64,000 nt of DNA from Panax quinquefolius (lineage: Eukaryota; Streptophyta; Magnoliopsida; Apiales; Araliaceae). Shown piece after piece: positions 48,001 to 58,837 of the stretch. The notes beneath the pieces are model-generated. The model searched no databases. It was given only the letters and a program-made list of their open reading frames with translations, and was not told the origin of the DNA. The stretch is from positions 36,298,859 through 36,362,858 of the forward strand of contig CM035173.1 in the NCBI GenBank assembly GCA_020205615.1. Direction: 5' to 3'. Position numbers and translations under genes: made by a program. Numbering within the stretch: position 1 is the stretch's first letter; each line of letters begins with the position of its first letter.

Positions 48001-48578
48001 ATTCTAAAAGAATTACACTCTATGACACATGAACTACACTATGTTATACAAGTGTATCAATATATGTTTATAACTGCAATGCAAGATTGATCAACCCGCA
48101 AAAAGAGTCTCATAGGAGTTTGATCCTAGTTAATTTGCAAAATCCTAAAATCCAAATTGTGATGCAAAAGTATTACATCAATCAAAATCAAGTAAATTCA
48201 CAACAACTTTGACCTTTAGGATTTCGCAAATAGACTAGTAAAAAAAATCACAGAACTGTGGGAATACATATGATTATCATAATCAGAATGGTAAAAATGA
48301 GAAATACAATAGATTAAGTCAATATTATATTATTAATAAAGTGGACTAACATAGGTATTGAGCTGTCTGATGAAGCTGGAGAAATTATTGTGCTTAAAAT
48401 AGGTCGGAAGTAAAAGCCGAGCAAACTCCGGCGGGTTCCACACCACGAAGCTGTTCCTCGTCGAGCTCCACGACACAATTTCGTCCGTCGACCTGTCTTC
48501 CACCATGTCATACGTCTTCAGCAGAAAAGGCGCCGGCCCTCCGCCACCTCCGCCGGCGGTCGCCGCAGCTCCGTCCAT
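42024..48578 (-). CDS. HSFA5: Heat shock transcription factor A5
   Basis: Two exons, 48351-48578 and 42024-43202, give 468 residues (family about 466). Exon 1 ends at FIRQLNTY with donor GTTAGT. Exon 2 starts [12 protein letters not shown] after an AG acceptor, which is the conserved intron position inside the helix-turn-helix DNA-binding domain (about residues 15-110). A coiled-coil oligomerisation region follows (about 120-195, with heptad leucines). The basic nuclear-localisation cluster NKKRR is at 207-211. Near the C-terminus lies the AHA activation motif [10 protein letters not shown] (426-435), followed by [10 protein letters not shown] and the terminal leucine-rich NVEHLTL export-like tail. 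This C-terminus is diagnostic for HSFA5, which binds heat-shock elements as a trimer and is known to repress HSFA4. Both exons are clean, without stops. The 5.1-kb intron is unusually long and holds an LTR retrotransposon. Confidence 0.95.
44835..46629 (+). mobile_element. Complete small non-autonomous LTR retrotransposon in the HSFA5 intron
   Basis: Two LTRs of exactly 528 bp each (44835-45362 and 46102-46629), starting TGTTAGGAT and ending GCGTTAACR, flank a 739-bp interior. The target duplication CATGA is perfect (44830-44834 and 46630-46634). A polypurine tract GACTGAGGGGCAA precedes the 3' LTR, and TTAACTCCGTCTGTGGG after the 5' LTR is the presumed primer site. The LTR has a TATA-like TATAAATAC at about 45063. 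No gag or pol frame is present, so it is TRIM/SMART-like in character although longer than a classical TRIM. It is transcribed opposite to HSFA5. Confidence 0.9.
46993..47110. repeat. Tandem repeat in HSFA5 intron
   Basis: About 2.3 copies of a roughly 48-52-bp unit beginning ATTGATTGGCCAAGACTTRA and ending in a GATRCSTATC-like sequence. Confidence 0.75.
47800..47943. repeat. 72-bp tandem duplication in HSFA5 intron
   Basis: Two adjacent units starting AGCAATGAGACTA and ending GARCCACATT, with about a dozen differences between them. Confidence 0.85.
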
Positions 48579-49178
48579 GTCGTTCGGTTGATTTGACGGA
48601 GGAATTTCGGATCCGTTTGGTTTAATTTGGTTGCTTTAATTTTGGGGGAATGAAAAACATGAATTTTAGGTTCAGATGATTGAGAGAGAAATATTGGGAG
48701 GGTACAAAATTCAATAGAGAGAGTCAAACAAGTCGTTGGAAAAGTAGGAAATTTTATTCGAATCTGACCTCCATCCATGTTATTGGGCCGGGTACGGACT
48801 TTTCCCCAATTTAGCTACACCCGGCCCGACTGATGGAGCGAACCTTGATAGCTTTTATGCTTATTGTTTGAGTATTTTAAATTTGGGCAAAGGTGCAAAA
48901 ATGCCCTCAATATTTACACGGATGTCCCACTTACACTCTAAATTAATTTTTTTTCTAAAAATATTTTTAACGTTACAAATTTAAGTTTCGGGTTGTGCGC
49001 TTCCCCGTTAATCTGGAGATCTGCATAGACTAGCTAACTCATAATACATAAACAATTTTTGCTGACAAAGCATAAAGAGATAACAAAAAAGGCAAAAAAA
49101 AAAAAAAACCTAATTTCATAATTAAACTCTAATAAAATTCCTTCTTACTCCTAATTTCACATACCCAACATTATCACA
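48579..49178 (-). promoter_or_regulatory. HSFA5 5' leader and upstream region
   Basis: The sequence between the HSFA5 start codon and the ankyrin fragment. I see no confident TATA box or perfect heat-shock element. The open frame at 48518-48778 on the minus strand overlaps the HSFA5 start and leader in another frame and is not a gene. Confidence 0.35.
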
Positions 49179-49370
49179 ATGTCCAAGTCGTCGACGAAGA
49201 CGATCAAGCCGGAAGAATTCCATCACAGTCCCGTCCATTACGCCGTCGCACTAGCCGATCACGCCACCCTCTCTAAGTTAGTTTCTTCCATCCCCAAGAG
49301 CGGCTCGCTGATCATATCTCCACCGTTCTCGACCGCCGCGACAATCCACACAGTTGCCATGGGTTGAGTC
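49179..49370 (+). pseudogene. ANKRD13-like ankyrin-repeat protein fragment
   Basis: The ATG at 49179 opens a frame reading KPEEFHHSPVHYAVALADHA and then TLSKLVSSIPK. This is the N-terminus of plant ANKRD13-type proteins (ankyrin repeats plus GPCR-chaperone domain). After IPK the conserved text continues in another frame (about 49298-49354: ERLADHISTVLDRRDNPH), so roughly two dozen codons and the register are lost between them. The similarity ends at AGTTGCCATGGGTTGAG, a string that recurs at 49446-49463. It is a partial gene copy, GC-richer than its surroundings; 5' truncation is unlikely because the start is kept. Confidence 0.65.
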
Positions 49371-50970
49371 AAGACAAACGGCTCGTACGCCACCGCACTC
49401 ACTAGCTTCTGCTCGTACGCCATGCAGACTCGAACCCCTAACCTCATAGTTGCCATGGGTTGAGTAATACTGGCCAAACCCGTCAATTGATAAATCTTTA
49501 GTTGCAATGATGGATTGTCATTGATTTTGGAAATTATGTGTTTTTTAATCTCCCTGCCTGATTGAAGATGTTGTATTTGTCAATGATTTTGCTCTTCAAT
49601 TGATAAGTCCTTAATTGTAGATGATGCCGTGTTGTTGATGTGAATTGTTTTTTTAATCAATTTGCGAGACACGTGATTGTAATTTGGAACAGAGACACTA
49701 AATATTATCAATCTTTATTGTAATTTGTTTCAAGTAAATAGTAGAGAAAGAGTTTTTGGAGGGAGAAAAAGGAATGGTGATGAAAGAAGGGAGATGCTCT
49801 GTTTTATCTCTTTTGCTATTACTAAACACAAACACAAAGGAAGAGTGAGATGCTCTATTTTATATCTACTACTGCAATTCTCTCTGTTTCTCTCGTACCT
49901 CTTTCTTGGGTCGCTTTCTCCACTAATTTGACTTCCAAAGTTGACTCCATTGATGCCGCCGAATCCATGGCTTGGAGGAAAAATCCATGGCCTAGTCAAC
50001 ACTGACCCTCTTCTCAGGGTGAAAGTGGGATATCCGCGTAAACATCAATATTTTTGGACCTTTACCCTTTTAAATTTTAATGTATGTATATCTAATTTGG
50101 TCAAGCTATATTAAAAAACAATAAACATGATTATTTTTTGAGTCCTATCATAAGTGATTTATGTATCCAAATGACACATAATAATAGGACCCTAATTCAG
50201 TGATTTATGTGTTATTTGGATACATAAAAAAAATTGGATTGCATAGACTGTACAATTCTATTTTTCACATGTATTCAAATGACACTTAAATCACTAAATT
50301 TTATAAAAATTTCAATTCTAATAAATTACATTAATTATTTAAGAGTCATAAAAAAAAAATTGCGCATGTCGCTAGACCGGTTCCCCAAGACTTATTGTAT
50401 TAAAAAATAAAATGATTATTTTTTGAGTCCTATCATAAATTTACGTAAATTTATCAATACATTACATTTATAAAAACTACAGGGGTTTACTTATTACGCG
50501 TCTTTCTAAAAAGATTATCGCTAATACTTATATTCATAATATAGATTTTTTTAAAAAAATTCAAAGAAGTTTAATTTTCATACTTTGAGAAATAAATTGA
50601 AATACGTACAAATTTTGGGACCAGTTTTATTATTTATCTCTCTATATCTCATCCTATAAAATGTATCGTTTGTTAATTTTTTTAATTCTAGCTATTAAAA
50701 ATTAATTTTTATTAATATAATATGAATTCTCAAATTTTACGTTATATATAATTTAATTAGCATGCCAACTCCTTTCCACAACTGAGTTCAATTTTAAAAA
50801 AATAAAAATTCTAGTCTATCTGCAAAATTTTAAAATTCAAGATTGTTGTGACCTAATTTGGTTTATTTAATATAATAGTTAATATTATAAATTTTAATTT
50901 ACAAGATTGCTGCATAATTCTTGTTAATATTTCATATTGTATTTGACTATTATTTTATTATAAGTAAATT
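49371..50970. other. Intergenic region with simple duplications
   Basis: No gene seen. TAGTTGCCATGGGTTGAGT recurs at 49445 after its first copy at 49354. AGTCCTATCATAA with its preceding ATTATTTTTTG occurs at about 50131 and 50416. TTTATGTATCCAAATGACAC (50158) is nearly complementary to sequence at about 50205-50228, giving a possible hairpin. Confidence 0.5.
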
Positions 50971-51243
50971 ATTCTTTCCGTCCCATAATATATGACGTTT
51001 TAGGTGATTTTATTTTCCAAATTATTTGACGTTTTAAAATATTTAGGAGAATTAATTATAATCTTTTCAAAATTAAAATGTTATGGATGAGAGAGAGTAT
51101 AACATAAGTATGGTAATAAATGAGAATTTAAGTATATTATAGATAATTGATACTATATTTAACATTTTTTAATTATTTTTTTAATTCTTATATATAATTT
51201 TAAAATATCATATATTATGGGAGAGATATATTAGAGAAAGTAC
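50970..51243. mobile_element. Probable MITE
   Basis: Left end TTCTTTCCGTCCCATAATAT and right end ATATTATGGGAGAGATATAT form an inverted repeat around an AT-rich core. It lies about 240 bp upstream of the selenium-binding protein start codon, so it may be in the promoter. Confidence 0.6.
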
Positions 51244-51485
51244 TACTTATAACATTCTGATATTGGTTCCCACTTCCCAGGGTCCAATGGGACAGTTATT
51301 TTGGGGACAGGAGAAGAGAATACATCCCACCTGGACACTTATAATAAAGAATGGAATAGAAAATTAAATTCCATCCAGATACAGATAAAAGACATTTATC
51401 TTTTTGTTTAATAAGAGAGAAAGGGAAAGTGGGGTGGTTCTATTTTGAGATTTTAGAGAGAGAAAAAAAAAGTTAGGAGAAAAGA

Positions 51486-54400
51486 ATGGGGGTGACCATA
51501 GATGAGAACACTAGTAGCTGCTGCAAGAACAAAAAGGGACCTGGGTATGCAACTCCACTTGATGCCATGGCTGGTCCAAAGGAGTCTCTAATCTATGTCA
51601 CTTGTATTTACACAGGTACCTATCTTTCTCTATCTATATCTATAGTTATATATACAACTGAATAGATGATTAGCCAATAGTTAATTCAATTCTAATTCTA
51701 TTGATATATTAGTTAATTATTGGTTTATGGGAAGGGCTAATCTTTGGGTTGTTTACTTAGAGATAATTGTTTTGAGTTTGTTAATTGGAATCTTGTCCAA
51801 GTAAAAATTAACTTTTTTTATGATCCCATTATCTTTTCCTGGAATTGGAGTTGGAGAGGAGGAAGAGATTTAAAAATTAAATAAATAAAAAAGACTGCCC
51901 AAATGTCATGGTCATTCTCTTAAGCAATTGTGATTATTAGCCATAAAAGCTATGAGAAATCTGCATTTGTGTTATTGGATTTTTTTTTTCTGCTGTTGGA
52001 AAGTCTTGTATTTTAAGAATCTAAAAGTATTTTCACAAAATTCATATTTTAGTTTGCTAGTTATGGAAAGTAAAACTCTCTTTTAAGTTAGGTTGGTCAA
52101 GCAATCCTATGTTGTTCCTGCTCAAACTCCTTACTTAAAATCCTGCTTGATTATCTTTAAATTATTTCGGAAATGAAAGAAAAATCAGTTAAATCCCAGG
52201 TGGGACATAGTCATATATAGATTTGAAATGCTACTCTGCAGCCTGAGCAACTTCATTGTTGAATCCATATTTTTTATCAGCTCCCTTACCTTATGGTAAT
52301 TTATATGACTGCGATGCTATAGTTCACTTTTTTATTCTTATTTTTTTTACTCTCTCTCAACTAGCAAGCTTTTCTTGTTTAATTTGCACTTTAAGGTGAT
52401 TGTTTTACCTTCCTGGTTGAAATGTCCTTTGTGAAAAGGGAATATCAACGTAATGTTACTGTGATAAAATTTGTGAGGTTTTGAGGTTAAAACATTCCAA
52501 GTCTATCATTTAGAATCCCATTACACTGGCAAAGAGGAAAACTTTGTAAGTTGTTATATGTAGTCTATTAATATAATCAGCCTCCCCTGGTTTATGATGA
52601 GTGTTAGCTAATTTGTTTCTGTGAACGGTTGAGCGGGATGGAGCCTTTTTTAATCAATCAGTCATTCTCATGTCTTGTGCAATTTGAAGCCATGGACGGC
52701 ATTATACACCAGAAAGAAAAAAAAGGAAAAACAAAAACAAAACTATCTAGTACCACTACCACGTCCCTCCCAGTTATTATTCCCCAATTTAAGTACATAA
52801 GACTTTCATGCTTTTGAACTTCAAACGAAAATAGTTTCAGGCACTAAGTGCATTACTTGCTGTCATTTTCCCTTTGGTAAAAACAAGGGTGATTGTCGAA
52901 GATAAAGGTAAGATAACCATGCACTACACACAGAATATGAATATGAAACTGAAACGAAATAAAGTGTTTTACACTTTTATTCTCTCGTGTAATGAAACTT
53001 TTACTTTTTTCCGTTACAGGAACAGGAAGGGAGAAGCCTGACTACCTGGGTACAGTCGACGTAGATCCTAGCTCAGAAACATATTCCCAAGTCATCCACA
53101 GGTTGCCCATCCCTCATTTAGGTGATGAACTACATCACTCGGGGTGGAATTCCTGCAGCTCTTGCCATGGAGATCCTTCAGCTGCCAGACGGTTTCTTGT
53201 CCTGCCTTCACTTGTGTAAGAAAGTAAATTTTGGCCTCCACATGCTAACACTTTTTAGGCTTCCTGCTGATATTAGTATGATCTGTTCATCACGTTTATA
53301 TCAAATATGCAAATTAGATGCTTTAAGAGTGAAAAAATATTTAGGGAAAAAAAGGAAAGAAAAATCAAGAGTAGCAGCAATCATGTATGTGTTTATGGGT
53401 GATAGTGAGTGTCAAGACCTTAACTTCAATTTTACAGTTTCATTTTGGAACAAATTTACCAGGTTACTGATGAATGAACATCATTTAGCTTCACAGTTTA
53501 GAGCAAGTATAAAGGTAATCATCTACATTATTGTCCACCATAAGTTTCAAAGGTCTGTGCTTAACAACATTGTGTAGTAAAGGGTACATAACTTTGAGGA
53601 AGTAAATACGATGATCGGGTAACTTTCTAGAACTTTTTGAAATAAAGTGACTGTTTATATCGTTGTGTGTTTTAACTGCAATTTCTTTTAGATATCCATA
53701 CTATGACTTTTATGTTTGCCTCTAAAGTCTATACACTAGGTTACATTACTCGGATGGATTGTCCGCTTGACACAGGGTCTTTGAAGAGTCTAACATGAAT
53801 ACTACTCAATTTTTGCTAATTTTTTACACTAAAATTAAGTGTCCAACACCTATATCCGAGTGTCAAGCATCGGACAAAGTAAAAAGTCAATGTAATAGTC
53901 TATTTAGAAAGCATATGCAATGATGAAGTTCTCCTGTTATTTGGTACAATTCTCTCTTAATATTCTCTCTCTAATGGTGTAAATGAACCGAGTCGAGTCG
54001 AGTATTGAGTTGCTCAAATTTGGTTCACAAAATTTATCGAGTATAAAATAAGATTTGATTGAGGTTCATTTAGCTACCGAGTCGAGTACGATCTCAAATC
54101 AGTTTGAACTTTTCGAACGAATATGATCCGAGTATCAATATAAAATTGCAATATAAGGAGGTTTGAGTAATTTATCGAACTTTTAAAATTTGCTCATATT
54201 ATATTTTGATTCGAGCTAGTCGAGCTCGAATCAAACTTTTAGTCGAAGTACGAATCGAGCTCGAACTGTTTGCTCGTTTTACAGCCTTATCTCTATCTAC
54301 TCTTTAGTGGTTTTTTTGCTTTGACAATTTTCTTTAAATATTTAATTGCCTGTAACAATTCTTTCAGATCTGGCCGCATATATGCTATTGACACTCTGAA

Positions 54401-56559
54401 GAATCCAAGGACTCCAAGTTTGCATAAAGCTGTTGAGCCTCAGGAAATCATAGAAAAAACTGGATTAGCCTATCCGCACACGGCTCATTGCCTTGCTTCT
54501 GGTGAGATAATGGTTTAATGCCTTGGAGATAAAGATGGAAAGACCGAGGGAATTGGATTTCTTTTGCTTGACTCGGAATTTAATGTGAAAGGAAGGTACA
54601 TGTGGTTGTATTAAAAGACATACATTACCAAATAGTTTTTCAAAAAATTACAAAATATGAATATTTGCGATTGTTAAATTTCAGTATTTACTGATTAACA
54701 GTTGATAGCATTCAAATAGTTCAAGAATATATGTTTTTTCTTGTCTTCTGGCCCAGCCATGTTCTCATCTTCCACCAGCAACAAACATGTCAAATGTTAT
54801 ACCCATTGATAAACATTTTCAAAAACTTGTCTTGGGTTTATTTTTTTTGCCACTGTAATTTTGAAAATGAACTGCATATACAATTTATTAAGATCCCTTT
54901 ATAATGACCAAATGGACAAATTTGTAAAAAAAAATGACAATTTTATCGTATAGTTTTGCTCCAATTTCTTTCTTTATATTTATTAGGTGGGAAAAACCAG
55001 GACACAACCCACTTTTTGGCTATGATTTCTGGTACCAACCCAGACACAAGACTATGATCAGCACATCATGGGGAGCCCCAGCCGCTTTCACAACAGGTTT
55101 CAACCTTCAACATGTTTCCGATGGTTTATATGGACGCCATTTGCATGTCTATAGCTGGCCTGATGGTGAAATAAAGCAGACACTGGATCTTGGCAATGAA
55201 GGGCTTCTACCCTTAGAGGCGAGTAAATGTTTTCTTGTTATTCTTTAAAAGAGCTCTCTTATTGTTATTGAAAAATTATTGGAATGACATCATTCATATT
55301 ATAAATTGGTTCACAGGTAAGGTTCCTACATGATCCATCTAAAGATACAGGGTATGTTGGTTGTGCCTTAACAAGCAACATGGTACGCTTTTTTAAGACA
55401 GCAGACAGCTCATGGAGCCACGAGGTGAGCCTAGTCCCTTCGCATTCTATAAAGTGACAACATATACCGAGTAAGAGGCAATTGTCTAATTGAATTTGCA
55501 GGTTGTGATATCAGTGAAACCACTGAAAGTGCAAAACTGGATTCTTCCCGAGATGCCTGGGCGTATAACTGATTTTCTGATTTCTCTCGATAATCGATAT
55601 CTCTACTTAGTGAACTGGCTTCATGGAGATATTAGACAGTACAATATTGAGTATCCTAAGAATCCTGTACTGGCAGGCCATGTATGGGTTGGGGGCCTTA
55701 TTCAGAAAGGAAGTTCTGTAGTTGTTGAGGCTGAAGATGGTAGCACGTACCAGGTTGAGGTCCCACAGGTCCAGGTATGGAGCATTTCAAATTTGAACTA
55801 GAATAAAGTTTTCCAGTTACTTCTCTGTGAACTTTTAACCTCAATAACCTATGCTACACGGCTTCTTCACTTTGTCCTGGAATACCCGTGTCGACATTGA
55901 CTCTCAGACTAGGGTATGGGTACTAGACACTTCATTCTAGTGTAAAAAATTGGTAAAATTGAGCAGTACCCGCGTTGGACTCTTCAAAATACCGTATCCA
56001 ACTGAACACTCCATCCGAGTTCGTGTAGCATAGTTAATAACTGCATAAAGCCATATATTTCGATCATAAGGCTCCTTTTGAAATGTTCTTTGTGTTTAGG
56101 GGTGCTTGAAAAATGCCATTTTAGTACAACTTTCCCTTTTCAGAAAGCTAATTCTCATGAAACCTAAATTTATTACTTGGTCTTCCATTTCTATGGCTAG
56201 ACATATTTCCTAGTAGATATCATTGTTTAACCATGTCAAACCAAATATTTAGAGCTTTTTTTGTTTTTTTTCTCTAGGGAAATCGGTTGAGAGGAGGGCC
56301 TCAGATGATTCAGTTGAGTTTAGATGGGAAGCGGCTTTACGTTACAAACTCACTCTTCAGCAAATGGGACAGCCAGTTCTATCCGGAGGTCGTGGAGAAA
56401 GGATCCCATATGTTACAGATCGACGTTGACACTGAGAAAGGTGGGCTGACAATAAACCCAAATTTTTTTGTCGACTTCGGAAAGGAACCTGAAGGTCCTT
56501 CCCTAGCACATGAAATGAGATATCCTGGTGGTGACTGCACTTCAGACATATGGGTATAA
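51486..56559 (+). CDS. SBP1: Selenium-binding protein / methanethiol oxidase (SBP56 family) with an in-frame stop
   Basis: Seven exons: 51486-51615, 53020-53215, 54368-54595, 54987-55218, 55317-55424, 55502-55774 and 56278-56559. They total 483 codons (family about 490 residues). All junctions keep phase. Words seen in order: [20 protein letters not shown] (exon 1), [18 protein letters not shown] (exon 2), [16 protein letters not shown] (exon 3), [20 protein letters not shown] (exon 4), [20 protein letters not shown] (exon 6) and [20 protein letters not shown] with the terminal [14 protein letters not shown] (exon 7). The conserved Cys-containing motifs for metal or selenium binding are kept. 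Codon 159 is TAA (54516-54518) where relatives have Ser (TCA), just after the HCLASG motif. The next codons (CLGDKDGK) remain conserved and in frame. Either the allele is null or this is a single-base sequence error. Family members are cytosolic, Cu/Se-dependent methanethiol oxidases or sulfur/selenium stress proteins. Intron 4 has a GC donor. Confidence 0.9.
53976..54288. mobile_element. hAT-like MITE in SBP1 intron 2
   Basis: Rich in CGAGTCGAG/CTCGAACT words. The ends GTGTAAATGAACCGAGTCGA and the complement of TCGAACTGTTTGCTCGTTTTACA form imperfect inverted repeats, typical of the TGTAAACGAGC class of small hAT relatives. Confidence 0.6.
55849..56033. mobile_element. MITE in SBP1 intron 6
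   Basis: A perfect 12-bp inverted repeat CTATGCTACACG / CGTGTAGCATAG bounds 185 bp. Flanks TCAATAAC and TTAATAAC look like an 8-bp duplication with one mismatch. A diverged relative may lie at about 53745-53905 in intron 2 (shared TCCGAG and ACTCTTC/GAAGAGTC words). Confidence 0.75.
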
Positions 56560-56970
56560 ACATCTTGTGTCTTTATAGAAAATAAGCAGTTAACTTCTGT
56601 ATAGCATATCAGGGGGAAAACATTAAACTAAGTAATTAACCCCTTTTAATGTCAACCGGTTAAGTCAGGACAAGGTTTGATCAATGTAAATCAATATATT
56701 TGACAATTCAGAAGGGATTTTGAGTTCTAAATTGTTGTAAGTTTTCTTATTATATACTTGAATTTGGGATCTCTTAATTATATGGTTTTACTGTTTTACG
56801 TGAGAGTACCTGGTTTTTCTCTTGATATTAGACAACATAGTGATGCAGCTTGGGCAAACAGCTTTATAATATATAGTCACCAACTTGCTGTAAAAACAAT
56901 TAGCCTTTGTAGGAACTTCAAAAAAAGTAGTAGATGAACAATGTCTCGCATCCTTAAAAAGATCTTAATG
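56560..56970. other. Convergent 3' ends of SBP1 and the PPR gene
   Basis: About 410 bp between the two stop codons. Both 3' untranslated regions must lie here; no other feature seen. Confidence 0.6.
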
Positions 56971-58837
56971 TTACCAAAAATCAGAGCATGAACATTTCCC
57001 ATCCTTAAAATGGTGAAATCTGTTGGCGTCGCGAACAACAATTTCCCTTTTCACTATGCTAGAAATGAATTTGAAAACAATATGGCAATCTCCACAAACG
57101 CGGAGATTTTTCACTATTCTTATAACTGTACCAGGAACAGACTTTAGCAGTCCATAAGCCACAGCAAGCCTCTCACTATGCCAAAAGAGTTGCTTTTCCT
57201 TCTCTTGCTGCTCCATATCATGCAAAACTGAATTAGTATCAGGTACATAACCTCTTCTCCTCATCTCTGCATCAAGTTCTTTAAGTAGACCGAAAATCTC
57301 ATCCTTCAATGGATGTGAAGTCTCCCCAACATAGAACACTTGCCTCTCCTTTCCCAAGTCAATGCAACTGTAACCAGGTTCCTTCTTAAATTCCATATCC
57401 GCCATTAACTTCCGTAGTTTAGATACATTTTCCCATAGCAGCACCAGCATAAACATTAGATAGCAGAATATAGGTTGAAGTATCTGTCGGCCCTAACCTC
57501 AATAGATGATCAGCGACTCTAATTCCCATGTCGCTTGCAAGCACTTAATAAAGCTGCCCAAGCAGCTTCATCAGGCTTTAAGGGCATTGTATTGATAAGC
57601 TTCTCAGCATCATCAAGATGCCCTGATCGACTAAAAAGATCCAATAAGCACGTATAGTGCTGTAGAGAAGGGCTCAATCCATACTCAACCATGGATTTGA
57701 AGAGAGAACGTCCTTTGTTAACTAACCCAACATGACTACAAGCATAAATTAAACCTAAAAATGTCACTTCATTTAGTTTTAGTCCAGTTGAAACCATCTC
57801 TTCATAGAGCAACAGTGCTTCCAAAGCTCGCCCATGCTGGGCCATCCCAACTATAATTGAAGTCCAAGAAACTACATCTTTTTGGCGTATACTATCAAAT
57901 GTACTTTTTGCTGCGTTTACATCACTACATTTTGCATACATGTCCACTAGTGCATTACTCACAGATAAGCTAGATTCGTAACCAAGCGCTAAAACTAAGC
58001 AATGGATTTGCTTTCCAATGCTGCAAAATTAGCAGAAGCTCCAATAATACTTGAAAGAATAAATGGGTCTACAATATCAATCCCTTCTCCTCTCATTTCA
58101 TTAAACAGATTAAATGCATCAACCCAATATCCACTCTGCACCAAACCAGATATCAAAGCAGTCCAAGTAAACAAATTACCCTCCTTCATACCTTTTAAGA
58201 GCTCAATAGCTTCTGATTTCCGACCACTCCTGGCATACCCAGATACCATAGTTGTCCAAGAAGCTGAATTTTTCCAACAAATTGAGTCAAAAACCAAATG
58301 GGCATCATCAACTAATCCACATTTTGCATACAAATCAACAAGTGAGGACTTAACCACATCGTCATTTGAAAACGGCGACGATACAAACCGGGCATGCACT
58401 TGAATACCCATTCTTAAAGCCCCCAACCCCAAGCTAACACAAGCCTTGACTAGACTTGCATAGACAAAATGGTCAGGTTGCAACCCATCAAGAGCTACCA
58501 TGTTTGGGAACATGGAGAGGGTTCGGTGGGGTAAATTGGCTTGGTTGTGGGCAGTAAGAATTGAAGCCCAGGAGACTGGGTCTCTTTGGGGCATTTCATC
58601 GAACAATTGGAGGGCACTTTGAATAAGACCGCATTTGCAATACATATCTACGAGATTGTTGGGAAGGAAACCACATTGGTCTAGGCCGGTTTTGATGATA
58701 TGTGCATGAATGGATTTTCCTTGAGATGGAGCTCGGCGTCTTGCGCAGAGTTGGAGTTGGTGAAGAAGGTGAGAGTCAGGCAGGCATTGGGTTTTGACTA
58801 GTTCAGGCCACACTTTCGATAGGTCAGGCCTTGACAT
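56971..58837 (-). pseudogene. PLS-class PPR protein with DYW deaminase domain, frame-broken (MEF35-like)
   Basis: An intronless gene, about 620 codons, split into open stretches 58837-57995, 57962-57519 and 57456-56971. The N-terminal part carries HQLQLCARRRAPSQGKSIHA and successive PPR motifs (NNLVDMYCKCG, SWTTMVSGYARSGR, TWTALISGLVQSGYW). The last stretch has the E-domain GYSCID, the DYW-deaminase motif HSERLAVAYGLL, the zinc residues CGDCH and the terminal CSCSDFW, so the usual DYW triplet is DFW. Conserved sequence continues across each break in another frame: GKQIHCLVLALGYESS near 58010-57965, VADHLLRLGPTDTS near 57510-57470, and NVSKLRKLM at 57440. Such proteins edit specific C residues in mitochondrial or chloroplast RNA. 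The overall pattern matches, from memory, Arabidopsis At4g14050. With three disruptions it is a pseudogene unless the breaks are base-calling errors. Confidence 0.85.

Larger units (their letters stand above)
43203..48350 (-). other. Large HSFA5 intron
   Basis: 5148 bp with donor GTTAGT and acceptor AATAG. It contains the LTR element 44835-46629, a repeat cluster at 46993-47110, a 72-bp tandem duplication at 47800-47943 and otherwise undistinguished AT-rich DNA. Confidence 0.9.

Noticed and set aside
48518..48778. Minus-strand frame of 86 codons at the HSFA5 start
   Set aside because: It overlaps the HSFA5 start codon and leader in another frame, with no recognisable domain.
53122..53577. 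151-codon plus-strand frame
   Set aside because: It reads SBP1 exon 2 in the wrong frame and then continues into intron 2.
58002..58403. 133-codon plus-strand frame
   Set aside because: It is the antisense shadow of the PPR gene.
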